Shown here one piece after another: positions 1 through 11,934 of a stretch of 64,000 bases of DNA. A program made the translations under genes and the position numbers. Where the stretch lies: the NCBI RefSeq assembly GCF_047511655.1, contig NC_133390.1:126223583-126287582 (forward strand), written 5' to 3'. Under the pieces are notes generated by a model. That model was not told the origin of the DNA and searched no databases. It saw nothing but the letters and a program-made list of their open reading frames with translations. This DNA comes from Castor canadensis (Eukaryota; Chordata; Mammalia; Rodentia; Castoridae). The stretch's first letter is position 1, and each line of letters opens with the position of its first letter.

Positions 1-1540
1 ATGCAATAAACTTTTATTGGCTAATTGATAGGCTTTTTTCCAATTACAGTAGAGTCTGAAATGGAGTTGTCTGACATATTTCTGGTCTTAGACCATTTCC
101 CCTACTAAATATATGATCTTATAATAGCAAGGAGATATTGATTCTTTTTCAAAGAAGATATAAAACCACCCTTGAGCAACGCTATGTGAGGTGAGTTACC
201 TGAAGTTTCATTATTCCATGCATTGACATGCAGGACTTCTTGTAAACCACTGATTTGTGGATCAGATTATCCTTGCTGCTGTTTCCTAGTTGTCAACTCC
301 TTCAATGTAGACAGATTAATCAGATTTGGTCCGATGATTTCCTTGAGCTGGGCAAGCTCTTTCTAGTGACAGCTGCTGTTCTATATCTTGCCCCACAGCA
401 TTTCAGAGTAAACCTGTCATCAAGAAGTCTGTGTGGGACGTTCAACTGGTTTGCCTGACTTTCTTTGTTTCTTGTTAAGTATCCTCAGAAGGGGAACATA
501 CACTGGAAGCCTGCTGTGTGTAATTAAGAGATAATTGTAGTTGTCTCTGCATTTCAGGCTGCTATACCATTAGCTTATTTGCAAGCAATACCGAAATGTA
601 GTTAGGATGACAATTTCAAAAATGAATAAAGAGTACGTTTTGAAGGATGAAATGTCTGATAATTTGAAAGAGCACTTTACCTTGTTTTGCTAAGATATGC
701 TACATTTTAGCTTCATGTTTTAAAATTAAGCATGATGTTTTAAAATTAAGCCAACTTGCTTTGCTTTCTGACAGTAATCATCCTGTATTTTGTCCTACTG
801 TGTATAGCCTTGAAGAGTCTAACTTTTTATTCCATAACTAGGAGATGTGTAATGCAATCTTTGGACAATTGAATATGATTAAATGAATTGTAAGACAGTG
901 AATAATGATTCTCAGTGAATTTTGGAGCAAGTCTATTCAATTTCATTAACATTAGCTAGATGAAGAAATTGGTATTATTCTGGGTGTGACTTTTGTGAGA
1001 AGTGTGTTAGATTTGGGGAAAAAATTCTAAAACAATATATATTAAAAACATTCATCTTACTGAATAGTGGATGGATGATAAGTCAAAGAATAAAGGCCAA
1101 ATTTTTCAAATAAAATAATGCAAATTATTATTTTCTCCATTGGACTCTTCTGACATCTATGTATGGGTTGGGCTCTTTCCGATAGCGTTTACAGTCTCTA
1201 CCATTGTAAACAGTAAGACTGAGTCACACACGCATCTGGCCAAACTGTGTCATTATCTAATAAATACATGCAGCTGTGCTGTGATCACTTCACAGATGCT
1301 CTTGACTGAAGTAGAAGAACATGGGAAATTCACAAGATACCTGAGCAGAAATTCAGTTTGCACTTGACATAACTCTTATCACCTGAGTAAGACATACTAT
1401 TCTTTTAGCTTTTAGAGAAGATTAAAAGGGGTCTCATATCGTTTACCTATGAAACACAAAAAGGCAGAAGCTTATATGTTCTTTGACAATAATTATATCT
1501 CTTTACTAAGGTAGGGCTACCATAAATAGCATAATCTTAG
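1..1540. other. Unique AT-rich flank, no gene seen
   Basis: No recognisable gene or repeat family apart from a small tandem duplication near 714-750. The short open frames at 255-458 and 1140-1367 have no family motif and are of the length expected by chance in AT-rich DNA. Confidence 0.6.
714..750. repeat. Short tandem duplication
   Basis: A unit reading ATGTTTTAAAATTAAG occurs at 715-730 and again at 735-750, separated by CATG. It is a simple local duplication with no evident function. Confidence 0.8.
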
Positions 1541-1544
1541 AATT

Positions 1545-1675
1545 GTCATTATCAGCAAATATTTATTGACTCTTTCATGGCATGCTTAGATTGTTGGGAT
1601 TTATACAGTTGATTAGAAGCAGCCAGTGTCTTCAATAGTTTATAATCTAAAGACACAGATGATTCAGAACAGTAT
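1545..1675 (+). repeat. L2-like LINE 3' fragment
   Basis: The text 'CAAATATTTATTGACTC' followed by a weakly conserved 'ttgggatttatacag...' block resembles the 3' end of L2. It is diverged and short, so the family call is tentative. Confidence 0.4.
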
Positions 1676-1774
1676 CTTTAGACTATTCTCTAGAAGCTTA
1701 ATATGGCATGATTTACTCATTCTGCATTTCTTAGCTCTCATTGTCCTAGAGTCTCCTATCCTAAACGGGTTCTC

Positions 1775-2225
1775 TCAAAAGCAGGTCCTGGATACTAGAA
1801 CTTGAGTGCAAGTAGCTTCTTTGGGGAGCCACCCAGTAATCAAGTGGAAGAGTAAAGGCAGTGAGGCAGGAAAGGAAGGAAAAAGAATGAAAAGTGTTAC
1901 CAGCAGGTTCCTGCTGGAGCATCAGGGATTTAGTCATGCTGGGGACCTGCTGAGCAATTGTGAATAACTCATCTCAGAAGCATCAGGAAATGTGGCCATT
2001 TATCCTCCACTTCCTGTCCCTACATCATTGGAGGTTGCTCCTGGGGTGTTAAAATTAAATCCGAGGCACTGCTGGATGCCCTCCTCACACAGGCTAGGCA
2101 CAATCCCTCTGCCTTCTGGCAGAGGTAGAAGGAAGGGACTCCATGCTGAACCTGCAGGCCACCTGAAGATGGTGAAGGCCAGGGCAAGGAGAGATGAGTG
2201 GGGCATTCATAACACCTGATACTCT
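1775..2225. repeat. Probable ancient interspersed repeat, unassigned
   Basis: A more GC-rich block with the look of an old medium-reiteration repeat. I sense similarity to a mammalian-wide repeat but cannot name the family. Two open frames on opposite strands (1992-2219 and 2000-2206) overlap here and are not credible genes. Confidence 0.3.
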
Positions 2226-2410
2226 CCTTATCTGGGTAAAAGTGAGTCCTGGCCTGAAGCCATCATCAAAATACCATTTTTTGCCACTATTTTAACATGC
2301 CATATCCTTTACTTGTATTAAAAAGTCTATAGTGTCTAGTCTCAAATAACCCATTCTGATTTTTAAATAGCCCAGAAATTATCACCCTAGGTATCACAAG
2401 TGTGATACAC

Positions 2411-2515
2411 TCTTTGTTTTGTTTTTTATTTGGTTTTGGTGGACGAGGAGTTGAACTCAGGACTTCATGCTTGCAAAGTAGGCCCTCTACCACTTGAGCC
2501 ACAACTCCAGCCTGT
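2411..2515 (-). repeat. ID-type SINE
   Basis: Reads in reverse as an ID-like tRNA-derived unit. On the + strand it shows a T-rich tail, then 'ggaGTTGAACTCAGGACTTC', 'CTCTACCACTTGAGCCAC' and 'ctccagcc', which is the reverse complement of the common ID-like head in this window. Confidence 0.85.
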
Positions 2516-2679
2516 GGTTTGGTTCTTCATTCACTCTGAGCGCTGAGGACATTAGATGCACACGTGTCTCTCTAAGACCACTGATGGCTAAAGGATACAT
2601 CCAGTACCCTGTCCTATGAGAGGAACTTGCTTAATTGCTCTGGAAATTGGATGCACAAGGATTCCCCACCAACACCCCC

Positions 2680-2681
<2 letters not shown>

Positions 2682-2733
<52 letters not shown>
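2682..2733. repeat. (CA)n microsatellite
   Basis: About 26 uninterrupted CA units. An open frame runs through it as poly-His/Thr (2627-2905) and is an artefact. Confidence 0.97.
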
Positions 2734-2735
<2 letters not shown>

Positions 2736-2739
2736 CTTT

Positions 2740-5730
2740 CCTGCTGTTTCTCAGCTATCCTGATGGCAATGTGAGTGAAGGCAAGAAGTCACCACCAGGC
2801 ATTAAGGTGTCCCCAGTGTTGATTGTGAGACACAGGATGCTCAGTCACCACAATGAGAGTCAGAAATGTCAGTACCTCATTTATGATCCTAAAGAGGATG
2901 TGTAGCTCCCTGAGTTCCATTAATTTGTGACAGACGTGGAGAGAAGAGTCACCAAATCATAAGTTACTAGCTTCCCTGCTACATACTTGGACATGTGTAG
3001 AATTTGACCTTGTGTTTTAGGAGTTTAGGAGTCTCTGTGGTGCCCTCAAGAATAAATGCATTGGACTGGTACCAACTGCTTACAATACCCTGGAAGAGGG
3101 TGGGGGAAGGTGTCTCTAAAGAGGCTCTGCCTCAGATTTCAGATTTAACCAAAAACCATGTAAGTGACAGCTATCCAGAGTTCTCCCATTCCTGGAACTT
3201 GGTCCTCACATCTACCTAAGGTCCAGTCATGAGAAGATGGGTTCTGCTCTGCTGTGGCTGTGGAACAGGAACTTGCCTGCAGTGGCTTAAAATCCTGGCC
3301 ACAGATGAGGCTAAGCCTCAGAAGGCCAAGGAAACTCGGACTGTGACAGCAATTCCCCCATTGGAGAGGAGCTCCCTTAATGATAAGAAACTGAGCTCTC
3401 TTTTTTCCTCTGCCATATCATTGAAATTCAAAAAGCCAACTCTTCTAGCCTGGGAGCTGCAGTTAGTAGACACTCCCAATCACTTTATTAATATAAGTAG
3501 ATACAGAGACACATGTAATTTAAGTGAAAACCATGCTGTATCTTCTGCTTCAAAAGAAAGTCCCAGAAAAAAGATGCCAGCAAATGAAACCTATTATAGC
3601 AGGATTCTCAGATCAACAGAAAGAACTCTATTAGGCTCTAATTCCCACAAAACTGTTAATAACGGTCATAATTGAGAAAGAGGAAGAGGGTATGAAGACA
3701 GGCCATTGTGACAGGAACTTGTTACTGAATAGCACAAAAATTCCAAGAAGCATTTACTAAAGATCAATTTAAAAAAACATAGAAGAGATAGGACTAAGGA
3801 TTCCTGCTCTGGGTTTTAGTGGAGATTTCCAAAACATTCTTTTAAATTTTTCATCAAATCCAAGAAGGCAAGTTTTAAGAAACACAAGCAGTTCCCTTTC
3901 TTCTAGGCTGAAAGAAAATGGAGCGTGAAGATGCATAATTTGACCCTAAGGAGATCTAAGGGAAGACTCAGTTGCCATTCTGAGCAACTGTGAGGGAAAG
4001 AGAGATTGAGAGGACAAAGAAGCAAAGGTGATCATATATTGTCTGTTGGAAGAAACTTCCTTTCTCTACCAGTTAGGATTTTTTTCATTGGAAAAGACAG
4101 AGGTGGGGAAAGAGAGGGAGGAAGGAAAAAAAAAAAGAAACTAGCTTATATAGCAGAGATAATTTGCCTTCAGATACTGCTTGATCCAGAGACTCAAAGA
4201 TACAATTACAGAAAGATTCAGTTCTTGTCGCCTTTCAACTCTGCTCATTTAGGATGGGCTCTCTTCTCATTTAGGCTCTCATTTTCTGGAGGCACAGCAC
4301 AGACAGCTCATTGTCCTCCAATAGATGCTTCCCTCCTATTGTTTTGTAATAAAACCTCTAAAAAAAAAAAAACAGTAGAATTGTCATGAGCAATGTCCAG
4401 AAAGTATCCTTGAAGGCCCTTTTCATTCCTTCCTCCTTCTTGTTGCCTGGAAGCCCAAGAGGCCACCTTAGAACACCAGGTGGAGCAAGATACCTCAGAT
4501 ACCAGAGGAAGAAAGAAGGAAACTCCCTGGTGACCAGGAAGTCCCATGCAGCCTTTAATTGCTTACCATCAGACTTTATGTGACAGAAAAACCATTTCTA
4601 TCCTATTTACATATTTGTAATTTGAGGTTTTCTATCTCATAGGAAAATTTAATTTAATTAATACACATAAATACTTACCCCAGCCCCAAGCTTCTGTCCT
4701 GTGAGGTTAAAGTCCCTTAGTGAAATCTGCATGACTCTTTCTAGGAGCCCTAGAAGTTCTATTTGAGCCTGTCATTCACTTTGACTGGGTCATGGGTCAC
4801 CTCTGAGCCACTCACCACAGCCTAAGGTTCTGACAGGTCTGAGATTTGCCCACTCCAATCTAGGGTAACCACCTGAACTGCACAGACTGAGTCTGGAAGG
4901 TTTCACGTGAGGGTAAAGGATATGTACAGGTCCACAATTTTCTCAGAAAAGTATTTCAATAACTGTTATGAACAAAGTGGTTAGAAGTATACAAGTCAAC
5001 AAAATAACCGATCAGGACTATTCAAAGGGTCAAAGTCATGAAAGTCAAGAGAGACTGAGGAATTATCAGAGATTAGAGGAAATGAAGGAAGCATGAGAAA
5101 GTAGAGGACAGAATCTAAGGTGGTCAGCTATGGTCCCCAACTCCTGGTGTCCATGCTCCTGTGTAGTCCCTTCCCTTCACTGTTTCTAACCAATACACTA
5201 TGACAAAGATGGTGGGTGGCCTCTCTATCCAGAATTAATCACTTCCTTCTACTCCAATCTCCCCAAGATAGCCCAGGGCAAGATGTGCCCAACAAGTACC
5301 TTTTTGACTTCAAGAGCATTTTATAACTTCAAAGGAAGTTTTGTAACTCCTTTTTAAAATATAAATCAGGTGGACAATTTAGCAAAGGAAATGAAAGCAG
5401 TGATCCAGAAAGTTAAAGAACAGAGTTCATTTTATAGACTTTTTTTTCTTTTGGGTAAATAAATAGATCAAATAAAACCTGGACCCCAAACAAAACAAGA
5501 ACAATAATGATGCTATTGACTTGGTGAAAATATACTAACTAAATCTGGCAGAGAAGGACATAAATATTAATTAAGTACCTTACTTAAATCCTGCTTGTAG
5601 AGTTAAAAACTTCTTAAACTTCCCAAGAACTCTCAAGACTATTTTTTGCTACTTATCCTGGATATTATGAATTCCTGTGAAGAGCTTCACAGGTGGCTTG
5701 TCAAATGCCTTGCTGACTTCACATTTTGTA
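2740..5730. other. Unique sequence, no supported gene
   Basis: I see no recognised repeat or gene. A 148-codon open frame at 3229-3675 (+) is basic and Ser-rich, with no signal peptide, domain or motif I know. It sits in ordinary AT-rich intergenic DNA without promoter features, so I treat it as chance. A-runs at 4127-4140 and 4359-4372 are simple sequence. Confidence 0.55.
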
Positions 5731-5733
5731 ACT

Positions 5734-5756
5734 CACACACACACACACACACACAC
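5734..5756. repeat. (CA)n microsatellite
   Basis: About 11 CA units. Confidence 0.9.
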
Positions 5757-5955
5757 TTACTTTTCACCAATAAAAACCCCACTGCTAAAGTACCTTCAAC
5801 GGAACATGTTGTTTCTCCAGCAGTGACTGAGGGTTGTATTGCCATTGCATCTCATGTGGTTGCCTTTGTGACCTAGTGCCACTGTTTCCAAATTTTCTCA
5901 CTGAAATTACATTTTGCAGCTGGAAAAAAAATTTTTTTCAGTGAAAATCTAAGTG

Positions 5956-6153
5956 GTGCCAGGTGCTGGAGGCTCATACTTATAATCCTAGCTACTCAGG
6001 AGGCAGAGATCAGGAGGATCAAGGTTTGAAGCCAGCCCAGGCAAATAGCTCTCGAGACCCAATGTTGAAAAACCCTTCACAAAAAAGGGCTGGTGGAGTG
6101 GCTCAAGGTGAAGGCCCTGAGTTCAAGCCCCAGTACTGCCAAAAAAAAAAAAA
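5956..6153 (+). repeat. Composite B1-ID SINE
   Basis: Left half is 7SL/B1-like ('ggctcatacttataatccta...ggaggcagagatcaggagg'). Right half is ID-like ('ggctggtggagtggctcaaggt...ccctgagttcaagcccc'), ending in an A-tail. The order is B1-like then tRNA-like, as in the dimeric B1-dID SINEs known from several non-murid rodents. Confidence 0.9.
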
Positions 6154-6187
6154 GGAAAAGAAAAGTTAAGTAGTTCTATAACAATCA

Positions 6188-6371
6188 TTACAAGGTTTAT
6201 TGAGCATTCACTCTCATTTAATCCTGATAACACTATGATATAGACACTATTATTAACATCACTATTATTCTGTGAAAAAGAGGCATAGAGATATTAAGTA
6301 ACTCATCCAAGGGCATGCAGCAAGTCAAAGAGTGAGGACACAAACTCTGGGAGTCAGGTTCTAAGCCCCAC
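6188..6371 (+). repeat. MIR SINE
   Basis: Contains the MIR core and 3' block: '...gaggcatagagatattaagtaactcatccaagggcatgcagc' followed by a diverged 'gtcaggttctaagcccc'. Length and order fit MIR. Confidence 0.85.
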
Positions 6372-6504
6372 TGCTGGCCTCCTTCTGTTCTACTCTTTTC
6401 TACAGATAATGGAAATCTTTAACAACTGGTACTTTAACACAATGAAATAAAGGGTAGCTGGATTGACAAAGTAGACATTTGGGTCTAATGGACAGAATAC
6501 CTAT

Positions 6505-6965
6505 TTTATAGTCAGAATGCTCTGGGAATGCCTTTGTAGTAGTGATTTGGCTGCTCGTTGATGTCCAAGTGCACCTATGTCTTCTATACCCCAAGAATTA
6601 GTTAGCTGAGGCCTTATGACTAGTGTGGCCAATGGGCTATAGGCAAAGGAAAGCTGGCTGCTTCTAGATTAAAGAATTTAGAAGCCATGTGGGCACCTTC
6701 ACTTAGTTGGTTAAACCACCTGGCCAGTAAAAGCTAAAATGACTCTCCAGTTCTACTAGAAGGATTGAGAAAGCCACTCAGTCCAGACAGAATAGCTGTA
6801 GGATGGCAAAGCCTCAGTGAATTCCTATGGGACAGAGTCCCTCAAAAACCCACTTAGATATGAACCAGAAGTGAAAAATAAACCTTCATTGTGTTAAGAC
6901 ACTTGAAAATAAGGCTAATTTGTTTCTGATACTATCTGATTGATTCAGACTACACATTTCACCAG
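6505..6965 (+). repeat. MLT1-like MaLR LTR
   Basis: The 3' part reads like an MLT1 end: 'aaataaaccttcattgtgttaagacac' then a T-rich stretch and 'attgattcagact'. It is strongly diverged, so the exact subfamily is unknown. Confidence 0.5.
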
Positions 6966-6984
6966 GTTTTCTGTGTGTTTATGG

Positions 6985-7135
6985 AAAAGTTATTTGACCT
7001 CCCATTGTTATTTTCTCATTTTTTAAGGCATGGACACTAATTCTTTCCTGCTAGAGCTGACATAAGTATCAAGTGAAAGATTTTGGTATGGCCTGAAAAA
7101 AGAAAATGCTCAATAAATAGTAGCTCTTACAATTA
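6985..7135 (+). repeat. MIR SINE fragment
   Basis: The sequence 'aaaagttatttgacctccca...ttttctcatttttt' and the terminal 'aaaatgctcaataaatagtagctctta' match the 3' half of MIR. Confidence 0.75.
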
Positions 7136-7208
7136 TTCAAAATTACACTGGAGATTAGAAAGAGTAGATTAGCTGAAGTGTCATAGTATATAAAGAAGGT
7201 GAGGAGGG

Positions 7209-7277
7209 CTAGGAGTGTGGCTCAAGTGGTATAGTGCTTGAGTTCAAACCCAAGTATAGCTAAGAAAAAATAAAAAG
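7209..7277 (+). repeat. ID-type SINE
   Basis: 'ggctaggagtgtggctcaag' with a partly deleted anticodon-arm equivalent, then 'gagttcaaacccaagta' and an A-rich tail. Confidence 0.8.
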
Positions 7278-7279
7278 GA

Positions 7280-8465
7280 CATTTTCTTAGAGCAATTTAT
7301 TATTAGATTTCTATAAATTACTTATAACCACAAAACAACTAAAGAATGACTCCACTCAACACACAAACAAGGTTATAATACTCAATCATTTTGTAAATAT
7401 CTTTTGTTTTGGCATCCAGCATTCATACCTCTATCTGTTCTTAACTATAACTCAAATTCTCTTGGGAAACTTCCTTTCTCCTCTTTCGCCACACGTGCTC
7501 CAGGTAGCACTCCATTCAAATTCTAGGACAGAGCATATGACTTAAGACTAAGTCTCATTTATCTGGATAGCGATTGGTTTAAGCATGGACACGTTCTTTT
7601 CTCAGAGCCAATATAATGCAATGAGAATGATGAGAATGGGGGTGGGGTGGGGAAGAGCTTGTCATTCTTTCCTCATTTGAAGATGAGATGTTGAAACAGT
7701 TGCAGATGTGGTCGCCACTGGGAACCGCCTTTCTGGGAATGAAGCCAGCATGGAGGTGGATATCACCAAGTAGATGGCTGTGATGGAGAAACAGGGTTTG
7801 GTGACTGTTTTGAGCATCTTATCAAGCTGCCCCTAAAACTAAATCAAACATTGAGATTTTCATTTTAGTGAACTAATAAATTTTCTTTTTGCTTAATTCA
7901 GTGTTTTGGTTAGGCATGAAGTTTGATCAAAATCAAAGTGACTGGATGGGGTAAAATTTGTATCACTTGAATTTATATGGATTCCTTCCTATACATAGTG
8001 CTCTACAAAGCTTTTTTCCCATCATTCTTTCTGGAATCTGCCTCTTTATTTTATTACAGATAATTTCCACATTCTTGTAGTCAGAACTCTCCTTTATCTA
8101 ACAGTTGAATCCATGATCAGGTAAATGAAGTTAGGCTTACATGCCTAAACATTGAAACTCCCCCTATAATTAACATTTTTTCAAAATGACTAGTTTACTA
8201 CCAGAAGATATTTCTTCTCTCATTTAAGCAAAGTCTTGCATATAAGTAAAGCAGACATTCTTCAGAGAAGACATATGCTTTGCTCAATAAATATATAACT
8301 TTTAATTAATACTATGTTTCTTCATGTTAATGAAGAGAATGTCTAAAACATATTGAATTTTATTCTCACTTTGGTTCATAAATTTGTCACATGGAATTTT
8401 GCAAACTACATTTTATAAACTGTACTGTAATAACCAGGAACCACAATGATAGTTCTCAAAGTTTG
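7280..8465. other. Intergenic, no gene seen
   Basis: No gene. The block 7500-7925, with 'aataaattttctttttgctt', may be an old LTR but I cannot assign it. Confidence 0.5.
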
Positions 8466-8469
8466 GGTT

Positions 8470-8862
8470 ATTTTGGGTTTATCATTCTACTGGGTAGGAG
8501 TCATGCTCCACCTTAGTGCTGGACTTAGCCATAGACTTGTTTAAGTTAATGAAATATCAGTAGACACTGAACAAACAATAGATTTAGATGTGTTTGAATG
8601 ATTTGGTTTGGATCTTGAGCTTCTGCCACTTATCCTGAGAAAAGCAGGAACTGAGTAGCAAATGGGTACAAGAAAATGGAGAAATATGGAGAAATCCTCA
8701 GCTTTCTCCACACCTGAAGCTAGTCCAGCTGCTATCAACTGAGCCCACAGAACCACAAACTACTTGCCTAACCCTTCCCTGAAAAGAAATGCTTATTGTG
8801 GTAAGTCACAGAGTTTTGAACTTGTTTCTTGTGCAAAATTATTGTATAAGTAACTGACTAAC
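8470..8862 (+). repeat. MLT1-like MaLR LTR
   Basis: Ends with 'atgcttattgtggtaagtcacagagtttt...ttattgtataagtaactgactaacaca', which matches the polyadenylation and 3' terminal region of MLT1-class LTRs. The 5' half is diverged. Confidence 0.6.
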
Positions 8863-8864
8863 AC

Positions 8865-10880
8865 ATCTAGATAGAAACGTTAAAAGTAATATTTTCTCTT
8901 TCAAGTGTGTTAATATGTCAAGTATTCTGTCTCTGATTATCTGAATTATCTTGGGAATCTAAAACATGTTATAATCATAATTTGATACCATACATTACCT
9001 AGCATAGTGGATTGTATACTAAGCATCTCTACCTGAACCTGAGAGGAATGCTGACGCAATATACCACCCATATCTAAGATCCTTGTGTCCTTCTCTGCTG
9101 TTTGTTTGTGCCCTTCCCTGAGGCTTTTCCTTCCAGTATCCAGAGAGCTGGAAAGACCTATCATCTGATGCATCTGATTTTTTCTGAGATTACTTCCTTT
9201 AAAAAATCACATTAATAATCTCCCCTGTCCTAATCTCAAGTCAGTCTATTTCTGAGGCAACTTATCTAAGACAAAGATTTCATGAGAAGCAGACCAAAAT
9301 TCAAGAAAGGGCAATCAGTAAGCAGAAGCCACAAAGCAGTAGGAGCCTTGAGGAAGCAAGAGTAAGGAGCCTAGGAGACAGAGGGGAGAGAGAAGGAGAA
9401 GACAGGAACAGTACCACAGCAGATACTGAAACAGACTAGGGAGTCAGCTTCTGGTTGCTATTGTAGGGAGCTGCCACACAGGGAAGAAGACAGGTCATTT
9501 GGGGCCTAGCAGAGTTCTGTTGAGACCCCAAAACTCCTGTATCCTGGGATAACTTCCCATCTTCTACAGATCTGCCTGTGCAGCTGCAGAGATATCTTTC
9601 TGTCTCTCTTGCTCCTTCACATGCATCCTTTTAGTAAAACCCATTACCCAGCAACCCAGATAAAACTTTCACTTTCTTTGTGAGCATTAAAATCTGGCAC
9701 TACCAGAATTAAGACCCTAGTCATAAGTGCATTTACAATGTCTTACATGTTTTGAATTTTTTGTAATTAATAAGTCTTCAGCTCCTTTTAATTTTGTTTT
9801 TATTATCAAAATTATAATGTGGTTTCCTATTTTATAACTTCTAGTTAATGTGGCCTCCATTCTTCATTGTGTCACTAATTTAATAACCAACAAAATCCCT
9901 TCTAATTCCTTAGTAAATTAATTTGTTCTGTGTAATTATTAAGTGGAATACATTTCTTCATTATATTTTTTGTACCTAAATTTAAAATTAAACATGAGAT
10001 TTCAACAGCTTATAAAAAGAAGTAGGGAGTTTTTTTTTTTTAATGTAGAATTCTGGAGCTCAGTATCTATTAAATTTTCTTCTTAAGCCAGAGAGTCCTT
10101 ATTTCAACTTTCTTATTGTCTTGACACCTGTAGAGTAAAATCTTTATACTCTATAAATTTCATATTTATAGAGTTCAGAACTTCTGTTCTGAACTTCACT
10201 CTGACTTATTTCATGGTCTACCGCAGAAGAACATAATTTAATCAGTTTTCTCACAAATATAACACAATTACTGATTCTAAGACAGCCTGGATTAATATGA
10301 AAAGCAAACACAAATATGTAAGGATAGGTGATAGTATTGCATCTGGAGCATTATAATTATAGTTGAAATGCATGGCAAGAAATGTTATTTGCTAAAGTAA
10401 CATATTTGTTCATCTTTTCCTACAAAACTCACAGAAAAAGGAAGACAGTTTAGTCTACACTTCAGGAGGCACAAAACTTCATAACATTAAAACAAAATGA
10501 AACAATCGTGTTTGCATCCAGGGAGGTGTCTGCTAACAGTTACTTTATCTTCAGAAAGTATCTATCCGAATTTCTTAATACACCATAAAAATCCCTTCCT
10601 TACTTCAAAGGCACTTTCATGAAGTACATGATCTAGAATAGATAATCTAGGGGATATGCTAAATTTTACAGTAGAAGAGTTTGTTTTTTTAAAGAACATA
10701 TTTGCATGAATTTAATATAGATGACCTCATTTTCTGAGCAAATAGTAAATAAAACTACACATGTTAACGGTTTCCATAAATTGGAGCATACTATTCCATA
10801 ATGATGTTTAAGAATATACAATCAGTGGTGGTAATTCTGCCTTATTGAGGATGCAAAAAGGCTGCCTTAAATGTTAAAAT
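8865..10880. other. Intergenic, no gene seen
   Basis: No supported gene. 9290-9720 has an LTR-like appearance ('cagataaaactttcactttc') but I cannot place it. A perfect 10-bp inverted repeat lies at 10172-10195. Confidence 0.5.
10172..10195. other. Perfect 10-bp inverted repeat with 4-nt loop
   Basis: AGTTCAGAAC at 10172-10181, loop TTCT, then GTTCTGAACT at 10186-10195. It would form a small hairpin in single-stranded form. It resembles a steroid-receptor palindrome, but the spacing is one base short of the canonical element. Confidence 0.8.
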
Positions 10881-10884
10881 ACCC

Positions 10885-11490
10885 TGAGCTACACTCAGAA
10901 AGGAAATGCAAATTAAAGCTACCAGTTTGCACCTCACTTGTTGACAACAGTTTGCTAACATACTCTGTTGGTGAAAGCTGGGAAATGGGGTTCCCACACA
11001 TTATGGAAATGCAATTCCGTCAACTTCATAAGGAGGAGAGTTTATCTGTGGAAATTACAAATGGACATCCATATACCAAATTTTCCCTTATGATAATTTC
11101 TCCAACCAACATGTATGCCCTTAAGAAAATTTACTTCCATTGAAGTTTATTCATTCTATTCCTGCTTGTAATAGCACAAGACTGGGAACAGCCAAATATG
11201 CACCAAGGATTGACTGAATCCTCTGGAACCCTATGAAACCATAAAAAGTAATGAAGTTCTCTACGAGTTGGTGTGAAAGATACTGAGGACAGATGTTTGG
11301 GGGGGGGGGGATCAAGATGTAAAGAAGTGTACAGAACTTGGAAAAACTGAAAAATAATAGCTTTATACGTGCTTATGGAAAATACAAAAAGAAATACTGA
11401 AAATGATTTCCTGTGGAATGAAGAGGGGTAAGGATTTGGCATTGTGAATGTATTGGCTCTGCACAGAGTTAAGTAAAAGAGTAACAAAAG
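10885..11490 (+). mobile_element. Old L1 3'-end fragment
   Basis: Decayed ORF2 C-terminus and 3'UTR. Recognisable pieces are 'caagactgggaacagccaaatatgcacc', 'accctatgaaaccataaaaagtaatgaa' and the upstream 'gaaaggaaatgcaaatta'. Many indels. A run of G at about 11299-11310 is inside it. Confidence 0.65.
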
Positions 11491-11544
11491 CAATTAAGCA
11501 TAGGCCGAAAAGGCTTAGCTCCCAAATTACGCTTCTAATTCAGG

Positions 11545-11921
11545 GTAAGAAACGCTCTAGCTCAGAGGTTGCAGAACAGACTTCAGAGCAAAATGCCTGC
11601 GAGAACAACTTGTAGGGACGGAGGAACTTTCTCCCGACTCATAGTTTTAGTAGATGGTCAGTTGGCCCCATGGCTGGGACAGAGGCAAGGCAGAACATCA
11701 CAGCAGCTGAAGCAACGAAGTAGAGCAGCTCACGTCATCGCAGACAAGAAAGACGGCAGGGTCAAGGGGCAGCCACCAAGGACCCGCCCCCAGTGACGTA
11801 CTTCCTCCAGTTAGGCCCCACCCCCGGAAGCGCCTAGCATCTCCTCAAATAGCGCCACCAGCTGGTGGCTGAGCTAACCCAAGGGCTTTTTCCCGGCACT
11901 TGCTATCCAAACCCTAACAGT
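11545..11921 (-). mobile_element. ERVL-MaLR LTR
   Basis: Ancient non-autonomous endogenous-retrovirus LTR, read on the minus strand. The start TGTTAGGGTTTGG lies at 11921 and is followed by the 'ctggtggcgctat', 'ggtggggcctaactggagg' and 'aagtacgtcac' blocks. It is the same LTR type as the + strand LTR at 45336-45722. Its GC-richness and a TGACGTA-type site make it look promoter-like, but the LTR assignment explains this. Confidence 0.7.
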
Positions 11922-11934
11922 AAGTAGGCTTTTT

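Noticed and set aside
2627-2905. Open frame with a His/Thr run
   Set aside because: Produced by the (CA)n microsatellite.
3229-3675. 148-codon + strand open frame
   Set aside because: No signal, domain, family motif or promoter context. It lies in ordinary intergenic DNA, and composition is consistent with a chance frame.
10172-10195. Palindrome resembling a glucocorticoid response element
   Set aside because: The half-sites are AGAAC and GTTCT with four bases between them, giving a 14-base element instead of the canonical 15. The isolated intergenic position gives no support.
11760-11925. Apparent CpG promoter with a CRE-like site, ETS-like sites and a GTAAGT donor at 11920
   Set aside because: The block matches a reversed MaLR LTR, and the donor-like GTAAGT spans its terminus. 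There is no evidence for a host promoter.
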